Shown here one piece after another: positions 11,357 through 23,157 of a DNA stretch of 64,000 bases; the first letter of the stretch is position 1, and every line of letters starts with the position of its first letter. The notes beneath the pieces were generated by a model, which searched no databases, was not told where the DNA came from, and saw nothing but the letters and a program-made list of their open reading frames with translations. The position numbers were made by a program, and so were the translations under genes. The DNA is from Hofstenia miamia. Taxonomy: Eukaryota > Xenacoelomorpha > Acoela. The stretch covers positions 847,514 to 911,513 of the forward strand of contig SCFE01000046.1 in assembly GCA_004352715.1 (NCBI GenBank), written 5' to 3'.

Positions 11357-11720
11357 TGTAACATAATTCAGAATCATGTGTGGTCAAATTAAGAGAAACA
11401 AAGGAAAGAAAGAAGACTGAATTTTGATATAAATATTAATTGTAAAAACACATGATTATGATTAGTTAATTATTTGTACAATTTATAAGCAGTAATTTTT
11501 CTATTAATTAATTGGCAGTACAAAATGATATTTGACAATTGGTAAGAAGGCCAAGTCGCAAAACGCTAATTAATGCTGACGTGCGCAAGGTGGCAGACGA
11601 AAGAAATCAAGGATTAATAAATTGTCAACAACTCAGCAATAACAGGTACTAGCCAAATATTTGAGTGTTTAAACAAATTTTAGTATAAAAACTGTGCAAT
11701 ATTATATTTTGTTGATGGCC
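11357..11720 (+). mobile_element. 3' LTR of element A, truncated
   Basis: It begins TGTAACATAATT, a variant of the family LTR start TGTAGCATC. It contains the U3 block AACAGGTACT at 11641-11650 and a TATAAAA at 11684-11690, matching the order of the same two signals in the LTRs of C and E. It ends at a single N before R and U5 are complete. Confidence 0.75.
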
Positions 11721-11721
11721 N

Positions 11722-11794
11722 AAATGGAAAGCTAAAAACGTTCGAGCACTAGGGTATTCGAGGCAGTTGTCCATGACTTCATTTAACGGGAGAT
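11722..11794. other. short contig between two single N's
   Basis: 73 bp bounded by N at 11721 and 11795. It contains TTCGAGCACTAGGGTATTCG and may belong to an LTR, but is too short to place. Confidence 0.4.
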
Positions 11795-11795
11795 N

Positions 11796-12749
11796 CACTA
11801 CTCTGATTAGCTTAATTAATGTTCGATTGAGTCATTCCACTGCTCCGTTGGCCTGTGGATGATAGGCAGTTGTTTGTTTGCTTGTGATTTCTAGGAGCTT
11901 CGCCATTTCTTGGAAAAATCCACTTTCAAACTGAGGCCCTTTATCTGTTATGATCATTTCCATTGGTCCCAATCTCAGTATCCACTCTTTTAAGACTAGC
12001 TTCGATGTATAAAAGTCTGTTCCTGTTGATCTTCCACTTGTAACGTTCATAATATCCTGCCATTATTTTAGATAGTGTAGTTCGAGGCTCTCTAATCTTC
12101 TTTAAGATTTCCCCTAGGATTACATTGTCTCCTCTCTTATGAGTATCAGTAGTACCGCTTGACCTTTTTTGTCCACGTTTATCTCTGGTAAGTCCTCGTA
12201 TTCAGTGTGTGGCAGGAACTGAAATTGCTTCTTTTCTCCCTCTGTTTTCACTCCGTCTCTTTGGTATTCTGGGAGTGATGTCCAGAAANGAATTCATTTA
12301 GGTATTAAATCCCCTGGGATACTATTCTGGACTTATCTCCCGAGAACTTCTTCAGGCAGGCCAATCCACTGTTGTCTGTTCATTCTCTGAATTTGCTTCC
12401 TATGAAAAAATGTCAAAACTTCTTGATGCTCTCAATCAGTGCAAGCATTTCTACCTTGGTGGAGCCATAGTTTTCTTCGCTGGCCCACAACTTGTGACTG
12501 AAGAACTGAATGGGTACTTCTTTCCCGTTTCTCACTTGTCCCAATGTTGCTCCAATTGCTACCTTACTTGCGTCGCAATCTAGTATGAATTTCTCGTTGT
12601 AATCTTGTGTATTAAGGGAAGGAAATTTCGCGAGTTCCTCTTTGATGTTGTCGAGTTCCTCTTGTTCTTGCCACGTCCATACAAATGGTACTGACTTCCT
12701 CATCAATTGGGTCATCTTCGCCATTTTTCCAGCTATATTTGGAATAAAG
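11796..12749 (-). mobile_element. Element B: Ty3/gypsy fragment (RNase H to integrase)
   Basis: The minus strand reads from the end of RT (LMRKSVPFVWTWQEQEEL) through RNase H (DCDASKVAIGATLGQ, VEMLALIESIKKF, KKFSGDKS) and the linker (LPHTEYEDLPEINVDKKGQ) into the distal integrase core (TDKGPQFES, HPQANGAVE). A deletion near 12010 removes the integrase HHCC finger and first Asp. The junction lies in a short shared GCTAGT, suggesting microhomology. A 65-bp tract around the N at 12289 looks scrambled. It is inactive and ends in the 1000-N gap. Confidence 0.85.
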
Positions 12750-13749
12750 NNNNNNNNNNNNNNNNNNNNNNNNNNNNNNNNNNNNNNNNNNNNNNNNNNN
12801 NNNNNNNNNNNNNNNNNNNNNNNNNNNNNNNNNNNNNNNNNNNNNNNNNNNNNNNNNNNNNNNNNNNNNNNNNNNNNNNNNNNNNNNNNNNNNNNNNNNN
12901 NNNNNNNNNNNNNNNNNNNNNNNNNNNNNNNNNNNNNNNNNNNNNNNNNNNNNNNNNNNNNNNNNNNNNNNNNNNNNNNNNNNNNNNNNNNNNNNNNNNN
13001 NNNNNNNNNNNNNNNNNNNNNNNNNNNNNNNNNNNNNNNNNNNNNNNNNNNNNNNNNNNNNNNNNNNNNNNNNNNNNNNNNNNNNNNNNNNNNNNNNNNN
13101 NNNNNNNNNNNNNNNNNNNNNNNNNNNNNNNNNNNNNNNNNNNNNNNNNNNNNNNNNNNNNNNNNNNNNNNNNNNNNNNNNNNNNNNNNNNNNNNNNNNN
13201 NNNNNNNNNNNNNNNNNNNNNNNNNNNNNNNNNNNNNNNNNNNNNNNNNNNNNNNNNNNNNNNNNNNNNNNNNNNNNNNNNNNNNNNNNNNNNNNNNNNN
13301 NNNNNNNNNNNNNNNNNNNNNNNNNNNNNNNNNNNNNNNNNNNNNNNNNNNNNNNNNNNNNNNNNNNNNNNNNNNNNNNNNNNNNNNNNNNNNNNNNNNN
13401 NNNNNNNNNNNNNNNNNNNNNNNNNNNNNNNNNNNNNNNNNNNNNNNNNNNNNNNNNNNNNNNNNNNNNNNNNNNNNNNNNNNNNNNNNNNNNNNNNNNN
13501 NNNNNNNNNNNNNNNNNNNNNNNNNNNNNNNNNNNNNNNNNNNNNNNNNNNNNNNNNNNNNNNNNNNNNNNNNNNNNNNNNNNNNNNNNNNNNNNNNNNN
13601 NNNNNNNNNNNNNNNNNNNNNNNNNNNNNNNNNNNNNNNNNNNNNNNNNNNNNNNNNNNNNNNNNNNNNNNNNNNNNNNNNNNNNNNNNNNNNNNNNNNN
13701 NNNNNNNNNNNNNNNNNNNNNNNNNNNNNNNNNNNNNNNNNNNNNNNNN
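12750..13749. other. assembly gap (1000 N)
   Basis: Exactly 1000 unknown bases. The right flank is a (TA)n run, so the break may be at a microsatellite. Confidence 0.99.
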
Positions 13750-14113
13750 TTATATATATATATATATATGACAGGCAGTAATCTTTAAAAAGGGTATTTT
13801 AATGTATTCAATCATTAATAAATAACTAAGCAATTCTCTTTTGTGGAAAGCAGCAGGTGCAACATCCCTAAATAACCACTATAGTTTTTGATCAAAATAT
13901 AAAAAAATCAATTTTACGTAATTTTGCAAAAGGTATAGTTCATTTTCCTTTAAAGTTGCTGCAAATCTTGGCCTATGATGTTGTTTTTCAGAAAAGTGTT
14001 AATTTTTTACTTCCATTTTAAATTGGTTCAATGCATTCAAGAATCTACAATATATATATTACACATTTACAATTTTCAAGATTTTCTGAAATTTTGGAGT
14101 GTGTTTTACCAGT
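13750..14113. other. TA microsatellite and sequence upstream of the exon
   Basis: A (TA)n run lies at 13750-13768, then AT-rich sequence without a recognisable gene. Two acceptor-like sites precede the long ORF: TTTTTCAG ending at 13991 and TTTTACCAG ending at 14113. A TAA in the frame of the long ORF at 14019-14021 limits how far it can extend upstream. Confidence 0.5.
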
Positions 14114-15827
14114 GTTCAATAAATGGAAATCAGCAAATCTTTTCAAATGCATTGTAGGGAGCCAACAGCTCTTAATAGAAGCGCAAAGGCATCCCCAATA
14201 CAGCTCTACATACAATGTGATTAAGGCTCCATTTAGAATAATTCAAGTGGTTTCTGTTGGCAATTGCATGATAGAGATATCATTTTCTCTTCCAGAAGTT
14301 TCCTTTGTATCATTCAAAACTTATAATTTTAATTTCTTGGAAAATTCTGTGGCACAGTGTTCATACAACCCTATAGATAACGCAGTTCATGTCATTCAGG
14401 TTGTTGCATGTTCATCTTGTGGTTTTCAAGATAAGCTTATCATAACAGGAAAGCACCACAGCATGAATGAATCAACTATATATAAAGCTTGCCATTTGAA
14501 CAATTACCTCGGAGATATTGACAAAATATGGACAGAAAACAAAACGCTGTATTTGCAAGTGAGCAATATCAATGAACCTGAAAATCAGAAAGTTTACATT
14601 CATGTAAATCCCCGTAATGATAATGTATCCTTTCACATAAGCAGCACCTCATATTTATTCTCCTATGACTTACCTTTTGCAGAGATGTCAGGTGGATTTT
14701 TTCCCATTTTTATTACCAGAGAAATAAACTGTACCCTTCAACCTGAAAATCCATTACAAACATCTACTAAGCTGTATCAATATTCCACGCTTTACAACCC
14801 ATTCAATGTTTTGTATAAACCTCAATCCTACCAAGTCAACTTTTTTAACTACAATTTTACAAATTGCAATTCTCCCATATTCGTTAATTTTTTTTCAAAT
14901 CTTGATATCGTATGTTATAATCAACATTCTCAAAGGTTGGAGCTGCGAATCAATGTTAAGGAAGAGGAAAATACGTTGCTCTTGACTTCAAATAACTATT
15001 TTGTGGAAAGTCCTCATTGCGACAGCAAGGCATACGTATTGAGTAATGTAATACTCTGCTATGAGAATCAATATTTTCTCAGAATATCTGTAAGTCAGGA
15101 TAGAAATGTATCCATTGAAAGAATTAGTACACCTGGAGTTTTCTCAAATGCGGTTATACTCCTATACAGGAAATGGTTTTCGCGTGAGTGCTTAGAGTAC
15201 ACGTTTATCATATATGGGCTGAATAATTTTTCCTGCCCATATCCACTACCCAGTAATATTCCATTTTGTGGACAAACAATCAATTCAACTAATGAAGCAA
15301 TTTTGCTGAGGATATTAGTATTAGACTCCCAATGCTTTGGGTATCCAAAGAATACTTTTTTCATTAATACCTATGAAAAACCCATCAGTAATGGCTACTG
15401 CTTGGAGTTGTTTTCATATGCAAGTGATGATATTAATTGCATACCAGATGTGGGAAATGTAGTCTCACTTAAAATACATCTTTATCCAGATGGATTTACG
15501 TCGTTTCATGAAGTTGCAATCTCTGGCAATTATGATGGGTGTGCAAGTTCTACAGGTGGAAAATCCGTGCTAGATGGATATTTTGACGATGATAGCAGAT
15601 TGGATGTTTTATGTCCACTATATTACGATTCATTCTATTACTATGAGTTCCATATATCAAAATATTTACAAGTTCCAATTCCCAGATTTCCAGGTATTTC
15701 AAATCTTAATGAATGCAATAGCGAACTTTCTGTTTTTCAAAGCATTGATCTAGATAATGATAACTTGTATGATATGATTTGTTCAAATAAGGAAAAAGTA
15801 TTTTTAGTTTACAATGCGGTGTATTAG
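14114..15827 (+). CDS. probable 3'-terminal exon of an extracellular protein with VCBS/FG-GAP-like ends
   Basis: This is the only long undamaged frame in the window apart from retroelements. It is open from 14022 and ends with TAG at 15825. An ATG at 14031 would give 598 aa, but its N-terminus is not a signal peptide. I prefer an exon entered at TTTTACCAG (ends 14113). The protein is rich in Cys, aromatic residues and Asn, with many N-X-S/T sites, as in secreted or surface proteins. The last ~75 residues contain two Asp-rich loops, GYFDDDSRLDVLC and SIDLDNDNLYDMIC. These resemble calcium-binding loops of VCBS/FG-GAP repeats, so the fold may be a beta-propeller or a repeat-type ectodomain. No membrane segment follows. 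A poly(A) signal lies 48 bp after the stop. Exact family unknown; upstream exons are not identified. Confidence 0.6.
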
Positions 15828-15874
15828 TAATGCTATAAATGAACTTTATTAGTGTTGTTATACTGTACTTTTTT

Positions 15875-15880
15875 AATAAA
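15875..15880 (+). terminator. poly(A) signal AATAAA
   Basis: AATAAA lies 48 bp after the stop of the long exon and is followed by A/T-rich sequence, the usual place for a metazoan cleavage signal. Confidence 0.6.
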
Positions 15881-16315
15881 AAACTGTTTTTTAATGATAA
15901 ACACAGCATGTTCAGATTTCCTTAAAAACTCATTTCAAACGAAAATAATTCATTGGAAATAATGCATTTTCACTATTTTGGCATACAGCCAAATTTTTTG
16001 TATATAATAATTTGTATAAAAAATGCTTGTCTCAACATATTCAAAAGACGGCTTTGTGTACCCAAAATCTAGAAATAATTTTCAGAATGGAGTTTTCATA
16101 CAGAAACACTGAAATTGATCAGCAATTTCAAACCGAAAATGTAAGTAATTTTGAAATATTTAAGTATAGAAAATAATTCAGATTAGTTGGATATGATTGT
16201 GTTAGAATTGCATTGCATAAGCCTGCATTACTCTAAATATTTCTTGCTACGGAATATTTCTGTCGCGTGATGGCTTATGAAAATTGATTGCGCGTGCTAT
16301 CTTAATACATGGCAT

Positions 16316-16600
16316 AAAAATATTTTTAGCAATTGCTCTAAATTGGCATGCATTTTTATACCGTCACGAAATATTTCTGAATAATGAAGCAATGTGCATT
16401 GTAGTGCTGTTTTTCTTCAAAGGAAATGTTTGTTAGATTTTGGGGCAATTTGCCTTTTATTCACCCATAAATTATCTTGAGAAGTCATAGAAAAAAGTAT
16501 TTTTAGCGATTTCCCTAAATTGGTCTGATTTTGTGACGGCATAAAAATGCAGACCAATTTAGGCCTAGAGACATTGCTAAAAATACTGTTCATTCCTGTT
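16316..16600. mobile_element. foldback/MITE-like element
   Basis: 16316-16370 (ATTTTTAGCAATTGCTCTAA ... ACCGTCAC) matches the reverse complement of about 16537-16600. Inside, 16496-16587 forms a hairpin whose arms begin AGTATTTTTAGC and end GCTAAAAATACT, sharing TAAATTGGTCTG / CAGACCAATTTA. No ORF is present. It is probably a degraded non-autonomous DNA element; I cannot define its target duplication. Confidence 0.5.
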
Positions 16601-18696
16601 TACAAATATAAATTCAAAATATAGTATCCTTCTGTCTACAACTTTCAATTACTTTCCTAAAACACTCCATTTCGCGTAAAAACATGACAATGAATCTTAT
16701 CGATTACAATACATATTTTTATCTGCTGCCTACTAAATTCAAATGCATATCTTATCAATAATATTTAAATTCATATTTGCTCAAATAACCATTATAATAG
16801 CTTTCACCATAGGGCAACTAAGATTTGGAATACCTTAGATCTTGAAATTCAAATTGCAAGAATTTCAAGAAATTTAAAAAAAATTAAGAGCATTACTCTT
16901 TAATAGACAACGTATTGTTTAACAACTATAACACAACACACTCATTCGAAAATTATGCATAGCGTTACAAAATCCAAACACAAGCACGCATCTACATTAT
17001 ATATATTTTATTATTATTTTGTAAATAACTTGTAGCTTCTAGTTATATATACTTTCAGCAATAAATTTGCTTTGACTCTTATTATATAAAGCTGTGATAA
17101 CAAAATAATTTATCCATGATCTCAGAATTCAATGAAAGATTCATTTTTCATCAATTACATTTTTATTGATAAAAATTTTGTTTATTGTTTATTTGTTGAA
17201 TTTCCCAATGTCCAAATACTACGATCTAAATTTATTGTATTAAGGTATTTTTCTGAGAAACTAATTGCTTTCAATAATAAATTGATGCTTATTAGTTCTA
17301 TCAATGCTAAATGTAGTTATAGCCATATGAAAGATAATGTTTAGTAGTAAGGGAAGACGAGGGGAATTGATGACCTGCCAATTGGGTTAAGCCTAAACAA
17401 TTGGGTTAAGCCTGAACGTTTATTTTTGGTATCAGTTTTTGGTTTTAATAAACCAATTTACTTTGTTACAATTTTAATTCATTAAGATTTTGATCTAAAA
17501 ATCATATAATTTAGATCAGATTTGATACATCTAATTCTTTAACTTTTTGCTTGGTAGTATTCGTCTTACTTTATTAGAATTACTTCTGTCATCCTGCCAA
17601 AATAATGTTGAGCAAATACAAATTGTTAAATCCATTTGAAAGCAATAAGCTTTAATCATTTTTGTTAGTTATATGATTTCTTTACTTTTTCGTAAATGCC
17701 ATGATCTTTATCATAGTCAAATGAAAGGTGACAAAGTTATCACAAATTTTTAATTTAGGATTTTGAATAATTTTCTGGCGGATGAATACTGGAAATGTGC
17801 ATGTGTTAACAAAAACTTTATGAACACGTGAAGTTCCAGGTAATAGGCAGGAAATCAACCGGAAGTGTACGTGTTGACGTTGTGTTTTCTCTATGATTTA
17901 ACACTAAAATGTTTATTGGGTTGTGGTTGGACAATCTTAAGGATTTTTCTATTACATTCAGTAATTGATATTGAGGCACGGAAAAAGAGTTCTAAAGGTG
18001 GGGGTTATTCTCTGTCATGAGCACATTGCCATCAAAATTTTTATTTGATAAATTTTCTAAGTTGTTTTAAATTCTGTTTGATTTTATTTAAAATTCTGAG
18101 AAGTGGCGCATCAATCAAATGAGAAGCTAAAAGTGAAAATTTTGTGACATGAAAAGCACAAATTCACAAAATTAGCTTTGAAAATCCCATTTTTCTGAGA
18201 AAGACATTCCATAAAAGTTCGCAGAAAGTCCAGGAATATCTGTTTACAATTAGCTAGTGCACTGGTAAATGGCTAGATCGGGGATAAGGAAAAAATGCTG
18301 AAAATTGTACTACATATCACAGGTTTGCACGAGTAAAACGACGGGGTTTTGAAGAAAATTGACGAACCTCCAGTTTTCAGGATATTTTTCTATCTAATGA
18401 GTGAATTTTTTAGTTGCATTGAACCAAAGTCACGGTTTGATCCAGGAGTCAGCAGGATATAGGCCTGTGAAAAATTTAAATTCAGGCTCATTTTAAGTGA
18501 TAAAATTACTCTTTAACCATAATTCCCCAAAATTCTTTAGAAAAGTCATGATTTGGGGCTCACTGTCTTGTTCACCAATTTATTTCAAAATTATGCCCGA
18601 AGCAATTATTACCCCAATAGCAAAGCCACGTGGCATTTTCGTGGCATTACGTTTTTTGGTGGCAAAGATGGGTAATTTACATGGCCTTGGAACGTA
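16601..18696. other. non-coding sequence
   Basis: AT-rich with no convincing ORF, RNA gene or transposon protein. A 19-bp unit CAATTGGGTTAAGCCT is repeated in tandem at about 17380-17413. Confidence 0.5.
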
Positions 18697-19525
18697 ATTT
18701 GAATCAGGGATCCAACTTGATTAATCGTCAACACGATTAATCGAGATTAACCGGATGGATTAATCTATCTTGTTAGTCAAGTAGATTAGATTAATTGTAA
18801 ACAGCGTGCTCGATTAATCTAGATTATTCTAATTAAGTTGAAGCTTATGCATTCAGTTATGTGTTGTCATTTTTAGTTTGATATCTTATCTATGGCCACT
18901 ATTCTTATGTCATATGTTTTACAAAAGAAAACCTTAACACCGGACATAGAAGAATAGCGTGATGATTAGGCATACTTAGGAAGCGGCGGATGTCGCCNNN
19001 NNNNNNNNNNNNNNNNNNNNNNNNNNNNNNNNNNNNNNNNNNNNNNNNNNNNNNNNNNNNNNNNNNNNNNNNNNNNNNNNNNNNNNNNNNNNNNNNNNNN
19101 NNNNNNNNNNNNNNNNNNNNNNAGGCATACTTAGGAAGCGGCGGATGTCGCCTAATTCTATATATATAAGGATCCTCGATTTTATCACACCAACTTCTAA
19201 TCAGGTTGAGAGACTGTTCAGCAAAGTTGGTTATGCTCTATCTGATTTTTCAAAATCGTTTATTACCCCTCGACTTAGAGATCCAAATGTTTCTTTACCC
19301 TAACAAACACATGTGGAGTAAAATGACTTCAAGAAATAATGTCAAATAACAATAATAGTTGATATTTTCTATTTTGAATATCTTTCAATTGATATATTGT
19401 ATTTTGAATATTTTTAATCAGAAGTAAATTAATCTTCTGGCAGCAGCGATTATGATTAATCTATCGCCAAAATTTTTTTTTATACGATTAATCGCTATTA
19501 AAATTTAACGATCCCTGATTTGAAT
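18697..19525 (+). mobile_element. hAT-superfamily relic with 8-bp target duplications
   Basis: The element spans 18705-19517. It starts CAGGGATC and ends GATCCCTG, and is flanked on both sides by ATTTGAAT (18697-18704 and 19518-19525), the 8-bp duplication typical of hAT transposons. Near both ends ATTAATC(G) motifs are iterated (18718-18835, 19446-19495), like hAT subterminal repeats. Inside, about 19193-19302, a degenerate frame reads SNQVERLFSKVGYALSDF, the C-terminal dimerisation region of hAT transposases. A 125-N gap lies at 18998-19122, with the same 30 bp (AGGCATACTTAGG...) on both sides of it, so most of the transposase is deleted or unassembled. Confidence 0.88.
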
Positions 19526-20352
19526 TCATCAAGTCATTACTTAAATGACCGCGGCAAATTGGTTACATTTTTACCAAAATGCCACCAAGTATATCATCAA
19601 GGGAACTACCAACATGTGTTGCTTAAAGGTTTGTTTACATAAGAGAACTATTTTCAGATCAGTATTCAGTCGGTGTTATGAGCATTGATTTGCTCATTGC
19701 CTTTACATGCATTACAATATAGCTATTATATGCATGCATGGATATCATTTACATTATGCTGGTAGTTTTCGTAAGTTTTTCGTTTCCTACAAATGTCTAA
19801 ACAGATTTCTTTTTTAATATTATTTTTCACGTCCTTATAAATCACATAACGTTGTTTTAGATGTTTGTATTAATTTAAAGTTAAGCCACCTGGCGTCCAC
19901 TTAAAAGGACAACCCGTTTTCCAAATTTAATTAGAATTTTCTCCAAGGTTATTAGAAAATTTATAAATCGTGATGTATAGACATACTTTAATGCGATGTT
20001 GAAAATTTCGATTAAAACGTAGGACCTATTGCTTTGGCTGCAGATAGTTAAAGACATTAACTATTTTCAATATTTTTTTTCATGTCTAGCGTTCATGTTA
20101 TTTATAGTTTTGACGCCATAGCTTTTACACAATGTATGCAAATATATCAAAATCCGATTGAGGCATGCCATGCTCAAAGTCATTAGTCATTGAGTCGAAA
20201 AATTTGCAACGTTATTTCCCGATTTTGCCAAGACCCAATTTTTGTAATAACCCATCGCAAAAAATAAAATAAGTCTGTAGTTGCAAACTGATGATATTCT
20301 GAATTTATATAGTTTTCTGAAATCTTTTAGAACATTATTATTGAATAGCATT
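19526..20352. other. non-coding sequence
   Basis: AT-rich, stops in all frames. I see no gene or repeat in it. Confidence 0.5.
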
Positions 20353-20765
20353 CCCATGGAACTGTTACCAACTTAAACTTTAAAGATCTTTCAAGTTCTT
20401 TCAAGTTCTTATAAGAATTTTTAAAATGTTAACTATAATTAGAAAAAAATCAGTCTGGTTTTTTAAAGAGTTGCATTCGAGTATATGGTTTATTACCTTT
20501 GTTTTCAAAGACCGAAAATGAATTCTGTATTCCATTAGTGCATTGCATTGTATTCTGAAAGTTTAAAATTTCTCATCTTAAATGATCAAGTAACATATAT
20601 TTTATTGCAAATTTTCAATAATTTCATGACATTTTGAAGGGAGCAGTTCCAATGTTGTGCTTTAAAAAACCAAGCTAATAATTTTCAAGTTGCATTGATC
20701 ATATTAAGGAAACTTATAAGAACTTGAAAGATCTTTAAAGTTTAAGTTGGTAACAGTGCCATGGG
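20353..20765. mobile_element. MITE with ~46-58 bp terminal inverted repeats
   Basis: The left end (20353 onward: CCCATGG then ACTGTTACCAACTTAAAC, TTTAAAGATCTTTCAAGTTC) is the reverse complement of the right end (to 20765: ...GTTTAAGTTGGTAACAGTGCCATGGG). Only one mismatch is seen in the first 46 bp. The left arm has TTCAAGTTCT doubled. A weaker inner pair, GGTTTTTTAAAG near 20457 and CTTTAAAAAACC near 20660, continues the fold. It is 413 bp with no ORF. No clear target duplication is visible, so the superfamily is not assigned. Confidence 0.8.
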
Positions 20766-21924
20766 TTGTACTTTATGAAGTACTCTAATATGTAGCATTA
20801 TGCATATAACATATTTTCGAAGGCAAATAGTGTAGAATGCTTGTCTTGTGGTAGAAGCACGTGCAACACTCAGCAAGCATTCCATCTTTAGATATATTAA
20901 AACATAACCAAGGGAACTACTAGTTATTGTGTTATCTATCTAATGAGAAAACAAGAGCATTTTCATTCCAGGGTTGATAAGTATTCAGAGAATAAGTTAA
21001 TTCCAAACTTCTTCTTACAGAATCAGGCCTCCGGCCGAAGCGATGAACCATTTCCAATACCTAATGTCTCAGCTCATTTTAGACTAGAGAAAATGCAATT
21101 ATTATAGCTACATGCAAACCGCGCTTCCTAACCGTACTCATCCTTATACCTAATCCCTACTATCACCTAAACTAGAGGAGTCAAACCAGAGGGCTATTTA
21201 GAGCCTCTGGTTATCCTACCTTTCGCCCGAAGTGATACCTTAAGCGTTGATCATGTTGATCAAATACATATAAATTAATAAAGATAATAAGAGGGCAATT
21301 TATGAAAAAGATCTTATCCGAAAAATGCTAAAAGTAATGGTAGTTAAATATACGGCTGGGGAAATCTATAATAGTTAAAATAAAAGCAACTGGAAGCTAG
21401 GGTAGCAAAACTTAAATTAACAGAAATCACACATTTGGGTATTTACAAATAATGGATAACATTAACTCACTTGTGATCAAACGGTGAGTAATAGCAGAAC
21501 AAATATTTAAAACTACTGCGATGTCTGAAATTCAAATTACGCAAACAAAATGGATTCCTCGTACGAGCAACCAATCAGAATACAAAGAATATTAAATCAC
21601 TAATTGTACATTGCTTATCGTCGCTATATTGCTAAATCGACACATATTATCAATTTACAANGCAGAACAAATATTTAAAACTACTGCGATGTCTGAAATT
21701 CAAATTACGCAAACAAAATGGATTCCTCGTACGAGCAACCAATCAGAATACAAAGAATATTAAATCACTAATTGTACATTGCTTATCGTCGCTATATTAC
21801 TAAATCGACACATATTATCAATTTACAACTTAGGGATGCAAATATACTACATTATGTGTGGTTACTGTTTACTGGCCGGATACTTCCAGTTTTGCTTGCT
21901 TCCTCCACTCACTCGCAGAAATAT
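20766..21924. other. non-coding sequence with a contig-overlap duplication
   Basis: No gene recognised. About 21000-21250 is locally richer in GC and holds an 11-bp stem (AACCAGAGGGCT / AGCCTCTGGTT at about 21186-21214). 21482-21660 is repeated almost exactly from 21662 after a single N, again an unmerged contig overlap. Confidence 0.5.
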
Positions 21925-22930
21925 TATCCCATTTTTTGCCTTCATGATAATGTTATTATGCTTGGCGACTTCTATATTTAAGTTGTCCATGGCTAGAATC
22001 GAGGCATCGACAATTTCTCTCTTTGGTTAATTCTTTTGATTTAACTCAATGGGTAGACTTCCCCACACATAGAATGGGCCACACTTTAGATTTGGTTATG
22101 ACTAATTTTAGTCTTGATTCTGATTCTATTCACCCACATTCCTCTGAAATTTCTGGTCATTTTCCAGTTATAGTTCAACTACCATCCTAAAAAACAGTGG
22201 TTCATGATTGAGTGCACAGTTATCGAAATTATAAATGCTTAAACTTAAATGAATTTTCAAAATCATTTGCTGACAAATGGGTCGTTATCAATGATCTCGA
22301 TGTATCTGGTAATTTTGAGCAGTTTATTTCATTGTCTCTTAATGAACTTAATCGCTTGTGTCCTTTGGACCAAAGGTCTAAAACTCCCTGAATCCTAAGT
22401 GTTACTATTTTGATGCGGAAATGCAGAAATTAAAATGTTCTAAACGTAAAAAGCAGCGATTTTATTTTAATTATCGCACTTCATCTAATCTACAATCTCT
22501 TAAAGATGGTGTAAAGAAAATTGATTTTACTATTAGAAAGAAGCATGCTGCGCACTACCAAAAATGCATTGGTGATGCCCGTAATCAGTGTGATGTTTGT
22601 AACACTCTTAATGGACTTTTGGGTCGTAATGTTGCAAAAGTATTTCCGTCCTATAATTGTGCGTTTGATATGGCTAACTCCTTTAATGAGTATTTTACAT
22701 CTAAAGTGGATGACCTTATTGGTTCTGTTGGTTGTGAACCCATTTACACTTCGCTTGTCGTTTCTAATATAACTTATTTTTCGGAGTTTGCTGAAATTGA
22801 TCTAGAAACTGTGGATTCTGCTTTCTCCGCTGTTAGTAATGCTACATCGAGTCTTGATTTTATCAGAATTCTTACTCTAAAGAAAAGTAGTAGATTGAAA
22901 GAAATATTATTTAGAGCCCAACGCCGATAA
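21925..22930 (+). pseudogene. non-LTR retrotransposon (LINE) ORF2 fragment: endonuclease end and linker
   Basis: Frames joined across shifts show the C-terminal part of an apurinic-like endonuclease. VIMLGDF is near 21945; then SFDLTQWVDFPTHRMGHTLD and SGHFPVIVQL, the usual order of the last endonuclease blocks (GDFN, hydrophobic TLDL, SDHFPV). From 22409 to 22930 the linker before RT follows, with NGLLGRNVAKVFP and MANSFNEYFTSKVDDLI, typical of CR1/Jockey/L2-like elements. The SDH motif reads SGH. RT itself is absent, so the copy is 3' truncated or degenerate beyond recognition. Clade not assigned. Confidence 0.8.
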
Positions 22931-23157
22931 TAATTTCATCGGCAGCGGCAAAGCCAGCAAAATCCATCAGCGGCTGCTAAAAATGATTAAATTTGATTAA
23001 AAAATTTCCTGAATAGGCTTATACTGTATCTTACAGGCCCACTCACCGAGTGCACATGCATGAAGCTACAGTTACAGTGTGTATATAGGCCTATATAAAC
23101 CTAACATTTTTGTGTATATCAATTTTTTCAGTAAGTCAAGTCACTCTCATAACATTC
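22931..23157. other. short tail after LINE
   Basis: No feature seen before the N gap, apart from GC-richer GGCAGCGGC sequence at about 22941-22975. Confidence 0.4.

Larger units (their letters stand above)
2066..11720 (+). mobile_element. Element A: decayed Ty3/gypsy element with an extra long 3' ORF
   Basis: The order is Gag, protease remnant, RT, RNase H, integrase, an (R/Q/H)(L/F)KG repeat region, a long ORF of unknown function, a polypurine tract and the start of a 3' LTR. This pol order (RT, RNase H, integrase) is that of Ty3/gypsy (Metaviridae). The 5' LTR and primer-binding site fall in the N gap. The 3' LTR is cut at a single N. Two parts look like assembly artefacts: a non-matching block at 3173-3865, and a doubled segment around the N at 11048. 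Of the copies in this window it has the most intact reading frames and is visibly richer in CpG than element E, so it is probably among the younger insertions. Confidence 0.9.

Noticed and set aside
21000-21260. GC-richer block considered as a tRNA or 5S-derived gene
   Set aside because: No cloverleaf, no A/B box pair with proper spacing; only a short 11-bp stem.
22421-22772. second overlapping frame in the LINE fragment
   Set aside because: The frame with NGLLGRNV and FNEYFTSKVDDLI matches LINE linkers; the other frame has no recognisable motif.
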